A DNA stretch of 64,000 nucleotides from Tenacibaculum sp. SZ-18 (lineage in GTDB: Bacteria > Bacteroidota > Bacteroidia > Flavobacteriales > Flavobacteriaceae). The translations under genes and the position numbers were made by a program. Location: positions 1,223,777 to 1,287,776 of the forward strand of contig NZ_CP019335.1 in the NCBI RefSeq assembly GCF_002813915.1. The letters are read 5' to 3'. Shown piece by piece: positions 7,120-15,715 of this stretch (position 1 is its first letter; each line of letters opens with the position of its first letter). The notes beneath the pieces were generated by a model. That model searched no databases, was not told the DNA's origin, and saw nothing but the letters and a program-made list of their open reading frames with translations.

Positions 7120-9726
7120 TTATTTCACGTCTTTTAAAGTATTCGTGATTAAAGTTTTTAATTGGTTCTTATGAGCTTTTGTCATAACATCTCCAGTTGC
7201 GTTTCCAACCCAAGTTTTAATTCTTTTTAAGTTGTATAAAGCCATTGCTTTTGAAGCATTGGTAAATCGATTTTTGTTTTTTCCATCGATCATGTTTAAA
7301 AGCATTTTGGTGTAGTCAGTTTGAAGGTTTTGACGGAAAGAATTTACAGAAGCATAAATATCATTTTTGAAAATAGCATTGTTTAAATCAGTCATAAATT
7401 CTGATAACTTGTATTTATTTCCGTATAATTCAGAATCAGAGATTCTTTGCAACGTATTCGGGTGTAAAATATGACGTAATACTCTTCTTTGATATCCTAA
7501 CACTTGTGCATGAATTTTCGGATCTTCTGGTCCACTAAAGAAGTTATATCCTCTTCTTTGTCTTGCTAGATAGTTGTATAAATCTTGTGGTGCTTTAAAG
7601 GCATTTGGTGCGAAAATATATGTTTTTAAAGCATTCATAGCTCTCTTTTGATCAGCATAACTAACAGGAGTGTAGGGTTTTGTAGCTCCTTCTTGTCCGT
7701 GCATTGCTCTATCTACGTAAACTCCACCAATAAATCTCGAAATTACATCAGCGGCACGAGCTGTTTGTCCATTTAATATATAATAAGCGTTGCGCAATTC
7801 TTCATATGATTCTCCATTTGATGTCATGCTCGACTTCAATTTTTTCATCATATTGTTTACGATTTTAAATCGATCAACTGAATAACCAATCTGGTCATTC
7901 GATAAATCACCAGTCATAACTCTTGGATCAATTGCTTTTCCTGGAGAACGCATATCGTCAGCATCATTACCAAAGATTAATTCTGGTTTTGTCGATTGTG
8001 CTAAAAGAGCATCCATTTCAGTTTTATTATTAAATGGAGTATAACCAAACTGAATAGCCCAAATATCATATGGTCCAACCGCCATATCGTAATACTGACC
8101 TTGCTTAGTTCTGTCAAGTGTTAGGTTAATTCCGGCATAATCCATAACAGAACCAGTTAAACATTTTCCTTCAATTAATTTAGCATCTGCTAATTCGGCA
8201 GGACTAAATAATTGACTGGCTTTCATATTATGATTTAATCCTAGAGTATGTCCAACTTCATGCATTATTAACGATTTCATCGCTTCTTTTTTCATTCCTT
8301 CCATCTCCATATCAGTTGCTCCAGTTGCAGCTAGCACAGTTTGTCCAAACAAAGTATTTTCATGCATTAAATGTCCAGCAGAGCAAAACATATGGTTATC
8401 TTTATTTAAGAAAGCATATTCAATTGTTTCTTCTTTGTTTTCGAAGCTTGAAACACTATTTATAATTTTATCCAATTGTACCCTATTGGTAAAATGTACA
8501 AATTCAAGCATAATGTCAGCTCCTAAAATTTCTCCAGTTCTTGGGTTTACAAAACTTGGTCCGTATCCACCAAAAGGAGGATTTGGAGAAGAAGTCCAAC
8601 GTAAAACATTGTAACGAACGTCGCCTGCATCCCAATTTGCATTATCTGGCTGTACTTTTACAATCATAGCATTTTTAAACCCTGCTTTCTCAAAAGCTTC
8701 ATTCCAAGCTAAAACTCCTTCTGTAATGGTTTGTCTCCATTCTAAAGGTGTAGAATTTTCAATCCACCAAGTAATTGGAGTCACAGGTTCTGAAACTGCT
8801 GACGAAGGGTCTTTTTTAACTAATCTCCAACGGTGAACTAAATCTCTATAATTAATAGTTTCTGTACTTGTCATATCATTAACTTCTGTTGTAAAGAAAC
8901 CAACACGAGGATCATCAAAACGAACTTCGTATCCATCTTCTGGCATGTTCATGAACGTATGGAAAACTTTTATAGACACGTATCTTCCATCTTTAATTGC
9001 TCTAGAACCTCTATTTAAAACAGTTGGATTATTATAAACATATTCTGTTTTAATATTGGTGTTTTCAGGATAGTTTTTAATACTATTAATCTTCGATTTG
9101 TTTTTATCAAAACGACCTAATTTAAATGAGAAAGGAGATCTACCAGGAAAACTTGGTTGTTTTACTCTAGTTAATGCTTCAGATAAAAATAATCCGTTAG
9201 CATTGATTAAGTATTCTCCTTTTTCTTCATCTGTTGCTAAAATCTTAGAGCTTTCAATTAATGCATCACTCGTATTTGCAACTGATGATCGAGAAATAGC
9301 ATTGTTTTTATCAAAGTAGAATGAAGTATTCGGGGCTACGAACTCAATTTTATTAAAATGTTTTTTAATGTGGAAAACAGTAGAGCCTCTGTAAGAACCT
9401 CTAAATGCGTTTGCTTCAGTTACACCATCTGCGATTTGAGAGAAGTAAATGAAATCTTTATTTAATTGATCTTTTTTAACTAATAATTTTACATCACCAG
9501 TAATGGAGTCTTGATAAACTGTAAAAAGTCCTTCAATCTTATTACTCTTTTTAGTTAAATCAGCAATAGTCTTTTTTGGTTTTTTCTTTTTTTTGGGTAT
9601 TTCAGTTTTTGCCTTAGAATCTTTTTCTTTTTTCTTTTTTCTTCTTTGCGCATTTACATCAGTAATACTTAACATAAAAAGCGCCAAGAATGCGGTTAAG
9701 ACCAATCTTGGTCGTTTAGTGAACAT
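7120..9726 (-). CDS. Large secreted zinc-dependent metalloprotease (DUF5117/DUF4953 type)
   Basis: An 868-residue exported protein. Residues 1-26 are a signal peptide (LVLTAFLALFMLSITDVNAQ). A strikingly Lys-rich linker follows (about 28-53, RRKKKKEKDSKAK). The middle carries the DUF5117-like region (LFTVYQDSITGDVKLLVKK, FIYFSQIADG). The catalytic motif HEVGHTLGLNHN lies near residue 486-497, giving the HExxHxxGxxH zinc site and Glu base of the metzincin-like proteases, with a downstream Met (SVMDYAG, about 30 residues on) as the likely Met-turn. The C-terminus is a helical DUF4953-like domain. These proteins are common in Bacteroidetes; their substrates are not established. It has its own terminator and a long upstream gap. 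Confidence 0.92.
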   Translation of the reverse strand: MFTKRPRLVLTAFLALFMLSITDVNAQRRKKKKEKDSKAKTEIPKKKKKPKKTIADLTKKSNKIEGLFTVYQDSITGDVKLLVKKDQLNKDFIYFSQIADGVTEANAFRGSYRGSTVFHIKKHFNKIEFVAPNTSFYFDKNNAISRSSVANTSDALIESSKILATDEEKGEYLINANGLFLSEALTRVKQPSFPGRSPFSFKLGRFDKNKSKINSIKNYPENTNIKTEYVYNNPTVLNRGSRAIKDGRYVSIKVFHTFMNMPEDGYEVRFDDPRVGFFTTEVNDMTSTETINYRDLVHRWRLVKKDPSSAVSEPVTPITWWIENSTPLEWRQTITEGVLAWNEAFEKAGFKNAMIVKVQPDNANWDAGDVRYNVLRWTSSPNPPFGGYGPSFVNPRTGEILGADIMLEFVHFTNRVQLDKIINSVSSFENKEETIEYAFLNKDNHMFCSAGHLMHENTLFGQTVLAATGATDMEMEGMKKEAMKSLIMHEVGHTLGLNHNMKASQLFSPAELADAKLIEGKCLTGSVMDYAGINLTLDRTKQGQYYDMAVGPYDIWAIQFGYTPFNNKTEMDALLAQSTKPELIFGNDADDMRSPGKAIDPRVMTGDLSNDQIGYSVDRFKIVNNMMKKLKSSMTSNGESYEELRNAYYILNGQTARAADVISRFIGGVYVDRAMHGQEGATKPYTPVSYADQKRAMNALKTYIFAPNAFKAPQDLYNYLARQRRGYNFFSGPEDPKIHAQVLGYQRRVLRHILHPNTLQRISDSELYGNKYKLSEFMTDLNNAIFKNDIYASVNSFRQNLQTDYTKMLLNMIDGKNKNRFTNASKAMALYNLKRIKTWVGNATGDVMTKAHKNQLKTLITNTLKDVK

Positions 9727-10330
9727 GTTAAAATGGTTTTAAAATTTTTTAATAATATGTGAAGTTATTATTATTTCATTAAGAAGAATGTTAACGATTT
9801 AATAAATAAATTTATTCTTCTAGTGTATAAAAAGAGATAGAAATTTATTTCATTTATTATTGTTGGAGATAATTGGGATAATAGATCCTTATTTTAGCTA
9901 ATAGTTTATTTATAAATGCTTTATAATATTCTGCTCTAGAAATACTAACATCAATATTTAAGTCAAGACTAGTTTATTACCTTATGAAAGGTTTCATGTA
10001 TTTCATTTAATTTTTAGGGATCATTTGAATTTAATTCACCTTATTAAATTAAATTTCCAAAAAGTAATTTTATAACATATATTTTATTTCCTGTAAGCAC
10101 TTTTAGATTTTCTTATTTAGAAATATAATTGTTTCATTACCTAAACTTTTAAATGTTAAATTTATCCGGCTCTAAAAAAGCAACTTTTGCCGCTACTGAC
10201 CAATTCGTGGAAAGTATTTCCTTATCATTATATGAATAATAAGACATACAAAATTGAATTTATCATGATTATTTACTAACCACTAATACCGTTAATACCG
10301 TTCAATATTTCGATCAAAATACCATCAGAT
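9727..10330. other. 604-base gap without a convincing gene
   Basis: Very AT-rich. The first part presumably holds the promoter of the metalloprotease. A 28-codon open frame on the plus strand (ATG 10153 to TAA 10239; start MLNLSGSKKATFAATDQF) is less AT-rich than its surroundings and could be a micro-gene or a remnant, but nothing supports translation. A short direct repeat (TAATACCGT twice) lies near 10285-10303. No hairpin terminator was found for the M23 gene whose stop is at 10331. Confidence 0.4.
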
Positions 10331-11122
10331 TTACCTTTTATATGCATACTTTCCTTTTCTATATTTTTTAGAAGGAATGGAATCAAGGAGATAGGGAATT
10401 GATGTAAACCCTTCTTTTGTTATTTTAAAAACACCGAAATGTAAGTGGGGTTCTGTACTATACCCAGTATTTCCTGAATAACCAATTGGTTGATTTTTTT
10501 TTACAGAATCACCATTTTTTACTAAAACACCATTTTTTTTCAAATGAATGTATTGTGTGAATAATCCATCTTCATGATAGAGAAGAATGTAGTTACCATC
10601 GCTTCGATATTTTTTATTTCTTCCTCCTTTGTTCGAATCTTTTTTTAATCCTACAACAACACCATCTCTCATTGCACAAATAGTTTGTCCCACATTCATT
10701 CTAAAGTCAATGGCGTATTTAGATAAACCATTGTGTGTAAATTTTGTATTATGTCCTTGAATTATTTTGTATCGTTTTCCTTTTAAAAATGGTAATGCGT
10801 AATTATAGAGTGTATCATAATTACTGATATACTTTACTGGTCCGTATCGCATTTTGAATTGATAGTCTTTTAAAAAAGTTATTGTGTCTTTTCCATCGAA
10901 ACTAAGGATATTCTTTTTCTCATAAGCTTTTACATTATAGCTTTTTAAAGATTTTGTTGTGTTATGTAAAACTTTAACATGCGTTGGACAGCCAAGTTTG
11001 TTATGAGCAAAAACTTTAGTTTTATTATTGTTAATTTCAAAAAAGAGATAACTTGGCTTTTTTTGAGCATTTAAATAACTGCATAATACAATAGCGATAA
11101 TTATAAATACTCTTAACTGCAT
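10331..11122 (-). CDS. M23-family metallopeptidase (cell-wall endopeptidase)
   Basis: A 263-residue exported protein with a signal peptide (MQLRVFIIIAIVLCSYLNAQ). The C-terminal half is an M23/LytM domain: HNGLSKYAIDF supplies the first His and Asp ligands, and EPHLHFGVF near residue 225 is the HxH motif. GVVVGLKKDSNKGG and GNTGYSTEP are typical surrounding turns. Members cut peptidoglycan cross-links or other glycine-containing peptides in the periplasm. The start lies one base after the stop of the M28 peptidase gene, so the two form an operon. All visible zinc ligands are present. Confidence 0.9.
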   Translation of the reverse strand: MQLRVFIIIAIVLCSYLNAQKKPSYLFFEINNNKTKVFAHNKLGCPTHVKVLHNTTKSLKSYNVKAYEKKNILSFDGKDTITFLKDYQFKMRYGPVKYISNYDTLYNYALPFLKGKRYKIIQGHNTKFTHNGLSKYAIDFRMNVGQTICAMRDGVVVGLKKDSNKGGRNKKYRSDGNYILLYHEDGLFTQYIHLKKNGVLVKNGDSVKKNQPIGYSGNTGYSTEPHLHFGVFKITKEGFTSIPYLLDSIPSKKYRKGKYAYKR

Positions 11123-11123
11123 A

Positions 11124-12458
11124 CTAGCGAATTATTTTTGTCGGAAAACTCACAATACTTTCATGACCATTTTTACCAATGGCACTCACACCGAAAAAAT
11201 AATTGTCAAGAATAATTCCGTCTAATGTAAATTCAGTAATATCTTCTACATATTTAAAATGATCCCAAGTGGGAGATGTAGTATCCCGCCAATAAATTTT
11301 ATATCCTTTAGCTTCTTTAACTGGTTGCCAAGATAACTTTGCAGAAGCTTGAACAATTCCTCCAATTCCCACATTTTTTGGAGCGAGTGGAGCAGAAGCG
11401 ATACTAGCTAAGTTAATAGCATTAACAGCCGTTAATTTTTTGGTATACTCGAAGTTCACGAATTTTAGTTTATCACCATATTCTATTCCATTTTCAGTAC
11501 GAATGTCTTGGTGTTGTTGTGTGTAATTTTCATGAGCTTCCATTATTCTTATACCAGCAAATCCTACATCATTAAACGGACGATGATGACCTCCACGACC
11601 AAAACGATCTAATCTGTAAATCATTTTAGGGTTCATTTCTGGCATATAAGTTTTCGTTGTTTTATAAATGTAACGAGCCAATTGTCTTGAGATTCCATCA
11701 ACTTCACCACCATAAAAACGTCTAGCGCGTCTTTGGTTTGCTGTTTCAGTCGGAGGAGTAGGTTCAGAGAAAATTCTAAAAGTTCTATTATCAATAATTC
11801 CATCCACACCTTTTATATTGCCAATCATATCATTATTCATAACACCGATAATGTTCCAATTTTTTTCAATAGCAAAGTTTGCCAAACCTTTTCCTCCAAA
11901 TAGTCCTTGTTCTTCACCAGATAAGCCCACATAAATAATACTATTATCAAATTTATAATTACTTAAAACTCTAGCTGCTTCCAAAGCTCCTGCCATTCCT
12001 GTAGCATTATCATTTGCGCCAGGAGCATCATCTGTAAAATTATTTGGATCTGTGATTCTTGAGTCGATATCTCCACTCATAGCAATAAAACTATTTGGAT
12101 TTTTAGTTCCTCTTTGAATAGCAACTACATTTACAACCCAAACATCCTTCGTTATCCTTTTATTCGTTCCTTTTTTAACTAAATCTTTCTGATAAAAAAC
12201 TTCTAAACAATTATTACACTCTCTTGAAATTTTATCAAACTCCTTTTTTATCCATCTACGAGCAGCTCCGATTCCACGTGTTTCAGAAATAGTATCACTT
12301 AAAGTATGTCTTGTCCCAAAATTCGCAAGAGTTTCAATATCACTTTGAATTCCATCAGCAGAAATACTGTTTATAATATCATAAATTTTAGTATCTGTTT
12401 GAGAAAAGCCAAGTAGTGGAATTAATAGAATAGGTATTATATAAATGATTCGTTTCAT
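11124..12458 (-). CDS. M28-family metallopeptidase with C-terminal fibronectin type III domain
   Basis: A 444-residue exported aminopeptidase-like enzyme. A signal peptide (IIYIIPILLIPLLGFSQ) leads into the M28 domain: TDDAPGANDNATG (about 140-153) with bridging Asp, LSGEEQGLFG with catalytic Glu, NNDMIGN with an Asp ligand, and GRGGHHRPFN with a late His ligand. At the first ligand position the usual His-x-Asp is replaced by SGDIDSR, so the metal site may be unusual; I have seen this pattern in related Bacteroidetes sequences but cannot verify it here. Residues from about 355 to the end (APKNVGIGGIVQASAKLSW, GYKIYWR) are a fibronectin III-like module. First gene of a two-peptidase operon with the M23 gene. 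Confidence 0.9.
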   Translation of the reverse strand: MKRIIYIIPILLIPLLGFSQTDTKIYDIINSISADGIQSDIETLANFGTRHTLSDTISETRGIGAARRWIKKEFDKISRECNNCLEVFYQKDLVKKGTNKRITKDVWVVNVVAIQRGTKNPNSFIAMSGDIDSRITDPNNFTDDAPGANDNATGMAGALEAARVLSNYKFDNSIIYVGLSGEEQGLFGGKGLANFAIEKNWNIIGVMNNDMIGNIKGVDGIIDNRTFRIFSEPTPPTETANQRRARRFYGGEVDGISRQLARYIYKTTKTYMPEMNPKMIYRLDRFGRGGHHRPFNDVGFAGIRIMEAHENYTQQHQDIRTENGIEYGDKLKFVNFEYTKKLTAVNAINLASIASAPLAPKNVGIGGIVQASAKLSWQPVKEAKGYKIYWRDTTSPTWDHFKYVEDITEFTLDGIILDNYFFGVSAIGKNGHESIVSFPTKIIR

Positions 12459-12514
12459 AAGATATTATTTGATATCGTGAGTATTGGACGTAAGAATTTA
12501 TGAAATATTTCAAA

Positions 12515-13843
12515 TTAATCTTTAAAATACCAAAATGGTATAATAACATCGATTCTTTTTAAAGTATCTTTCTTACGAATAAGCTTTCTTTTAAGCCTCA
12601 AAACATGTTTACCATCCTTTAAATTTTTTGTAGGAATGAATGTTTGAAAACCTATTTGATTTTTGGTGTTTTTAGTTATTAAAAAATCGGTATCAATGGT
12701 TACTGAATCAATGTTAACCTCATACATTTCGTTAAAAACTTCAACGTATTTTCTCGCTAAACTGTCTCTTTTTTTAGTAGAAATATTATTTTTTCTATTT
12801 GTGAATTTTACACCAGTTTGAAAACCCCTTCGATCATTTTCAGGTTTAAGCGAAGGATGATAATTGTAGATTCTATTTTCTAAGTTTTCACTAAATACTT
12901 TAAATAGATTTATGTATGGTTCAGTAATTACCTTTGATTGGATAGTCGCGTTATCTACCAAATCATTTTCTTTTATTAGTAAATCTTCATATTCCTTGTT
13001 ATTCAAATAAATGTTTGAATTACGTTTAGTACTCTCGATATAATTTGAAGTTTGAAATTTTATAGAGCCGATGAAAGCTATTAAGAAATATATTGGAATT
13101 AATAATACACTGATTCTTTTGGTGAATTTATTATCTAAAAAATTATAAACAAGAGGACGATATAAAAAGGATAATGTAATAAAACTAAAAACCCAATAGA
13201 AAGGAAAATATATTTTAGATAAAATTCTTTTCTTTTTTAAATAACCTTGTGTGACAAAATCAATAAAAGTCAAAAATGATCCGATTCCTATAAAAGTTAT
13301 AAAAGAAATTCCTACGAAAACTCTCCAACCTTTTGAGAAAGATTCATTATTCATTAAATAGTTAATAACTGTAATTAATAGTACAATTGTTAAAGTAATA
13401 GCAATGACATAGAAAATTAATAAGAAAGAGATAGCAAAAAGAACACTACAGTAGTTTTCTAAAATAGCCACGTACCTGTCGAAAGAAACAATTTTTTTCT
13501 TTAAATAGTTGCTAAATCTAGGGTGGTAGTTGAGAGTTTCGAAGTCTATATCTCCAGAAACATAGCGTAAACCAAGAGCACCAATCCAAAGACCTCTTAA
13601 GGTAACATGAAATAGCAAGTTAAAAATAAGTATATAACAAGCAAGCAATGCTACGATTGAAACTACAAAAGTTACAATTTGCTTATCGTTTTCTGCTATA
13701 GTTAAGGCTAGTTTTATTTCGGGTAAAGCAGTAAATAAACCAAATATGGCAAAACCAGAAATAATTAATTCCAGTTGCCAACTATCCTGTTGTAAACGAT
13801 CTAAAAGTTCTTGAAACTTTTTAGTTTTAAAGTTACTACTCAT
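12515..13843 (-). CDS. Polytopic membrane protein, paralogue of the one at 59165-60421
   Basis: A 442-residue protein of unknown function. I use ATG 13843 (start MSSNFKTKKFQEL); the frame is open further upstream only from a TTG that lies next to the terminator hairpin of the adjacent gene. The N-terminus has an amphipathic helix with LQQDSWQLELIISGFAIFGL, then about six membrane helices to residue 275, then a soluble tail of about 160 residues that ends DVIIPFWYFKD. The LRGLWIGALGLRYV segment, helix order and tail end match the protein at 59165-60421 (AYWIGLVGLNSV; ENPFWEFPF), so they form a small paralogous family. No domain name is known to me. Confidence 0.75.
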   Translation of the reverse strand: MSSNFKTKKFQELLDRLQQDSWQLELIISGFAIFGLFTALPEIKLALTIAENDKQIVTFVVSIVALLACYILIFNLLFHVTLRGLWIGALGLRYVSGDIDFETLNYHPRFSNYLKKKIVSFDRYVAILENYCSVLFAISFLLIFYVIAITLTIVLLITVINYLMNNESFSKGWRVFVGISFITFIGIGSFLTFIDFVTQGYLKKKRILSKIYFPFYWVFSFITLSFLYRPLVYNFLDNKFTKRISVLLIPIYFLIAFIGSIKFQTSNYIESTKRNSNIYLNNKEYEDLLIKENDLVDNATIQSKVITEPYINLFKVFSENLENRIYNYHPSLKPENDRRGFQTGVKFTNRKNNISTKKRDSLARKYVEVFNEMYEVNIDSVTIDTDFLITKNTKNQIGFQTFIPTKNLKDGKHVLRLKRKLIRKKDTLKRIDVIIPFWYFKD

Positions 13844-13871
13844 AAAAAAGTTGTTAGAAATATTTGGATAA

Positions 13872-13908
13872 CCCAAAAATAACAAAACCGCCTTTAAATA
13901 AAAGCGGT
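13872..13908 (-). terminator. Terminator of the DUF6249 gene
   Basis: Stem AACCGC(C)TTT pairs with AAA(A)GCGGTT (13887-13908) around a 4-base loop. Read on the minus strand it is followed by T-rich sequence. It lies 30 bases past the stop of the DUF6249 gene and just upstream of the next minus-strand gene. Confidence 0.8.
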
Positions 13909-13937
13909 TCGTTATATTTTAGATATGTTATCAATTA

Positions 13938-14288
13938 TTAACTTTCTTTTTCCAGTTTTTTAGTAAGAAAAAATCCAGAAAACAATCCTAAACCACCTAC
14001 AAAAAATATCATCGCTGGATACACAGCTTCTTCATCTAATCTTGTGTAAGTTGTTAATAATAAAGCTAAGAAAACACCTAAACCAATTCCCATTAATAAT
14101 AATGAAAAGTTTAGAACAATCATTCTTCCTGTTAATGTTGACTTTTTCTTTTCTCCTTGCATAAATATTTTAGCATCTGCTCCTTTTTCAATTAATGCTA
14201 ACCTTTCTTTGTTTCTAGTTGAATAAAAAAGATAAAATATTCCAAAAATTACTGCGAATAAGAACATAAATACAATTGCTACTTCCAT
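13938..14288 (-). CDS. DUF6249-type small membrane protein
   Basis: A 116-residue protein with three membrane helices: residues 3-23 (VAIVFMFLFAVIFGIFYLF), about 55-80 (MIVLNFSLLLMGIGLGVFLALLL) and about 90-110 (PAMIFFVGGLGLFSGFFL). Between helices 1 and 2 is a basic stretch with LALIEKGADAKIF, a signature I associate with the DUF6249 family that usually sits beside ECF sigma-factor genes in Flavobacteriia. It is transcribed divergently from the sigma operon from a promoter of the same type as the sigma gene, which suggests it is a regulon member. Molecular function unknown. Confidence 0.85.
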   Translation of the reverse strand: MEVAIVFMFLFAVIFGIFYLFYSTRNKERLALIEKGADAKIFMQGEKKKSTLTGRMIVLNFSLLLMGIGLGVFLALLLTTYTRLDEEAVYPAMIFFVGGLGLFSGFFLTKKLEKES

Positions 14289-14328
14289 ATTATCGTTTTT
14301 TAAATATTATTTTTAATGTGTTTTCAAG

Positions 14329-14358
14329 TATGACAGGATACTTTTCAAATAGGTTACA
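14329..14358 (-). promoter_or_regulatory. ECF-type promoter for the DUF6249 gene
   Basis: On the minus strand: TGTAACC (complement of 14352-14358), 17 bases, then GTCATA (complement of 14329-14334). The plus-strand copy at 14392-14421 has both boxes with exactly the same spacing. The predicted start of transcription is about 30-35 bases upstream of ATG 14288. Confidence 0.7.
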
Positions 14359-14391
14359 CTTTTTTTGAAAAAAATATTTTTTTGATTTTTT

Positions 14392-14421
14392 TGTAACCTT
14401 TTAAAAGAATGCATTGTCATA
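14392..14421 (+). promoter_or_regulatory. ECF-type promoter for the sigma-factor operon (probable autoregulation)
   Basis: TGTAACC (14392-14398), 17 bases, GTCATA (14416-14421). The -35-like TGTAAC is typical of ECF sigma targets. The ATG of the sigma gene begins only 7 bases after the -10-like box, so the messenger would have almost no leader. The identical layout facing the other way makes an accidental match unlikely. Confidence 0.7.
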
Positions 14422-14428
14422 GTATAAA

Positions 14429-15013
14429 ATGACAACTATCAACGATCAAACTTACATAGAAAAAACAATTAAAGGCGATACTAATGCTTTTTCTCATTTA
14501 GTAGAAAAGTATAAAGTAATGGTATTTAGTTTATCTATGAAAATGTTGAAAAGTAGGGAAGAAGCAGAAGAAGTTTCACAAGATACTTTTATAAAAGCTT
14601 ATAAAAATTTGTCTAAATTTAAAGGAGATTCTAAATTTTCTACTTGGATATATAAAATAGCCTATCGAAATTGTTTAGATAATTTAAAGAAGAATAAAGA
14701 AAAGTATCAAACAAGTACTATTGATGAAATAACGATTGATAAAATTAATAGTACCGACAATATTCTTGAAGACATTTCGAGGAATGAAAGAGCTATTTTA
14801 ATGAAGGAATGTTTAAATAGACTTCCAGAAGAAGAAAGAACTTTACTTTGGATGTTTTATTATGATGAGCTTAGTTTGAAAGAGATAATTGAAGTAACCG
14901 AATATTCAGAATCTAACTTAAAAGTCAAATTACATAGAGCTAGAAAAAGATTATTAAGAGTAGTTGAACAAAATGTAGAACCAGAATTGATTAATCATTA
15001 TGGGAGAAAATAA
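14429..15013 (+). CDS. RNA polymerase sigma factor, ECF subfamily
   Basis: A 194-residue sigma-70 family protein. Region 2 lies at about 20-88 (YKVMVFSLSMKMLKSREEAE, VSQDTFIKAYKNL, FSTWIYKIAYRNCLDNLKK), region 4 at about 130-185 (LNRLPEEERTLLWMFYYDEL, SNLKVKLHRARKRLL). Length and the absence of regions 1 and 3 place it with the ECF group. The last 14 bases overlap the start of the next gene, a membrane protein in the position of its anti-sigma factor. The promoter at 14392-14421 fits autoregulation. The stress it answers is not visible in the sequence. Confidence 0.93.
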   Translation: MTTINDQTYIEKTIKGDTNAFSHLVEKYKVMVFSLSMKMLKSREEAEEVSQDTFIKAYKNLSKFKGDSKFSTWIYKIAYRNCLDNLKKNKEKYQTSTIDEITIDKINSTDNILEDISRNERAILMKECLNRLPEEERTLLWMFYYDELSLKEIIEVTEYSESNLKVKLHRARKRLLRVVEQNVEPELINHYGRK

Positions 15014-15413
15014 ACACATAGAAGAATTAGATGCTTTTGCAAAAAAGTATGTGAAAGATGTAGAACAAGAGTTGCCAACATTTGATTTTACTTCAAGTGT
15101 AATGCACAAAATAAAGGAAGTAGAAATGAGTTCAGTTTATAAAACCACTCCTTTAATTTCTAAAAAAGTTTGGGTTTTATTATTTTCTTTATTAACTATT
15201 TGTATGGTTTATGTATCAAAAGGAAAGTCTATTTTTTCTAGTTGGAAAATCCCTGAGAAGTTTAAAATTTCAACCAAAATTGAATTTCCGGATTTATTTC
15301 AAGGAATTACGGTTTCAAATACCATGTTAACGGCTTGTTTCTTTTTTACGTTATTAATTTTTATTCAAATTTATCTTTTTAAAAATCGTTTCGAAAAAGA
15401 TTTAAATTCATGA
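15000..15413 (+). CDS. Probable membrane anti-sigma factor
   Basis: A 137-residue protein whose ATG lies inside the sigma gene, so the two are translationally coupled. The first 60 residues are cytoplasmic and helical (HIEELDAFAKKYVKDVEQEL, FDFTSSVMHKIKEV). Two membrane helices follow, at about 57-75 (VWVLLFSLLTICMVYVS) and about 107-125 (MLTACFFFTLLIFIQIYLF). No zinc-binding HxxxCxxC motif is present, so it is not a ZAS-type anti-sigma factor. The role is inferred from position and topology. Confidence 0.7.
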   Translation: MGENKHIEELDAFAKKYVKDVEQELPTFDFTSSVMHKIKEVEMSSVYKTTPLISKKVWVLLFSLLTICMVYVSKGKSIFSSWKIPEKFKISTKIEFPDLFQGITVSNTMLTACFFFTLLIFIQIYLFKNRFEKDLNS

Positions 15414-15497
15414 TTTATGAATAATTCAATGCAAAAGTTATTGTTATGTATTTAAATTTAGTAACTTTTGAACTTAATTATAAATTACAAATACCAA

Positions 15498-15704
15498 ATG
15501 AAAAGAAGTATTTTATCGCTACTCTTGTTTTCTTTAATTGGTTTTTCTTGTGTAAATACAAAGGCTAAAGAAGAAAAAAAAGCTGTTATTGAAATAGATC
15601 AAAAAATTGAAGAAGTGAGTAAAGAAGTTGAAAAGGATTTGGAGTCTTTAGAAAAAGAAGCTAAAGAGATTGAAGAGGAGTTAAAAGAATTAGATAACCT
15701 ATAA
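15498..15704 (+). CDS. Small lipoprotein with a charged coiled coil
   Basis: A 68-residue protein starting MKRSILSLLLFSLIGFSC, a clear lipobox with Cys18. The rest is almost entirely Glu, Lys, Ile and Leu in heptads (EIDQKIEEVSKEVEKDLESL), predicting one long helix or coiled coil, loosely like a miniature Lpp. I chose ATG 15498 because it begins the signal peptide. It follows the anti-sigma gene and probably belongs to the ECF operon, which would make it an envelope-stress output. Confidence 0.7.
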   Translation: MKRSILSLLLFSLIGFSCVNTKAKEEKKAVIEIDQKIEEVSKEVEKDLESLEKEAKEIEEELKELDNL

Positions 15705-15715
15705 AACTCAAAATC

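Noticed and set aside
10285-10303. Direct repeats TAATACCGT as possible replication iterons
   Set aside because: Only two copies in AT-rich DNA, with no DnaA boxes, no replication gene and no further structure nearby.
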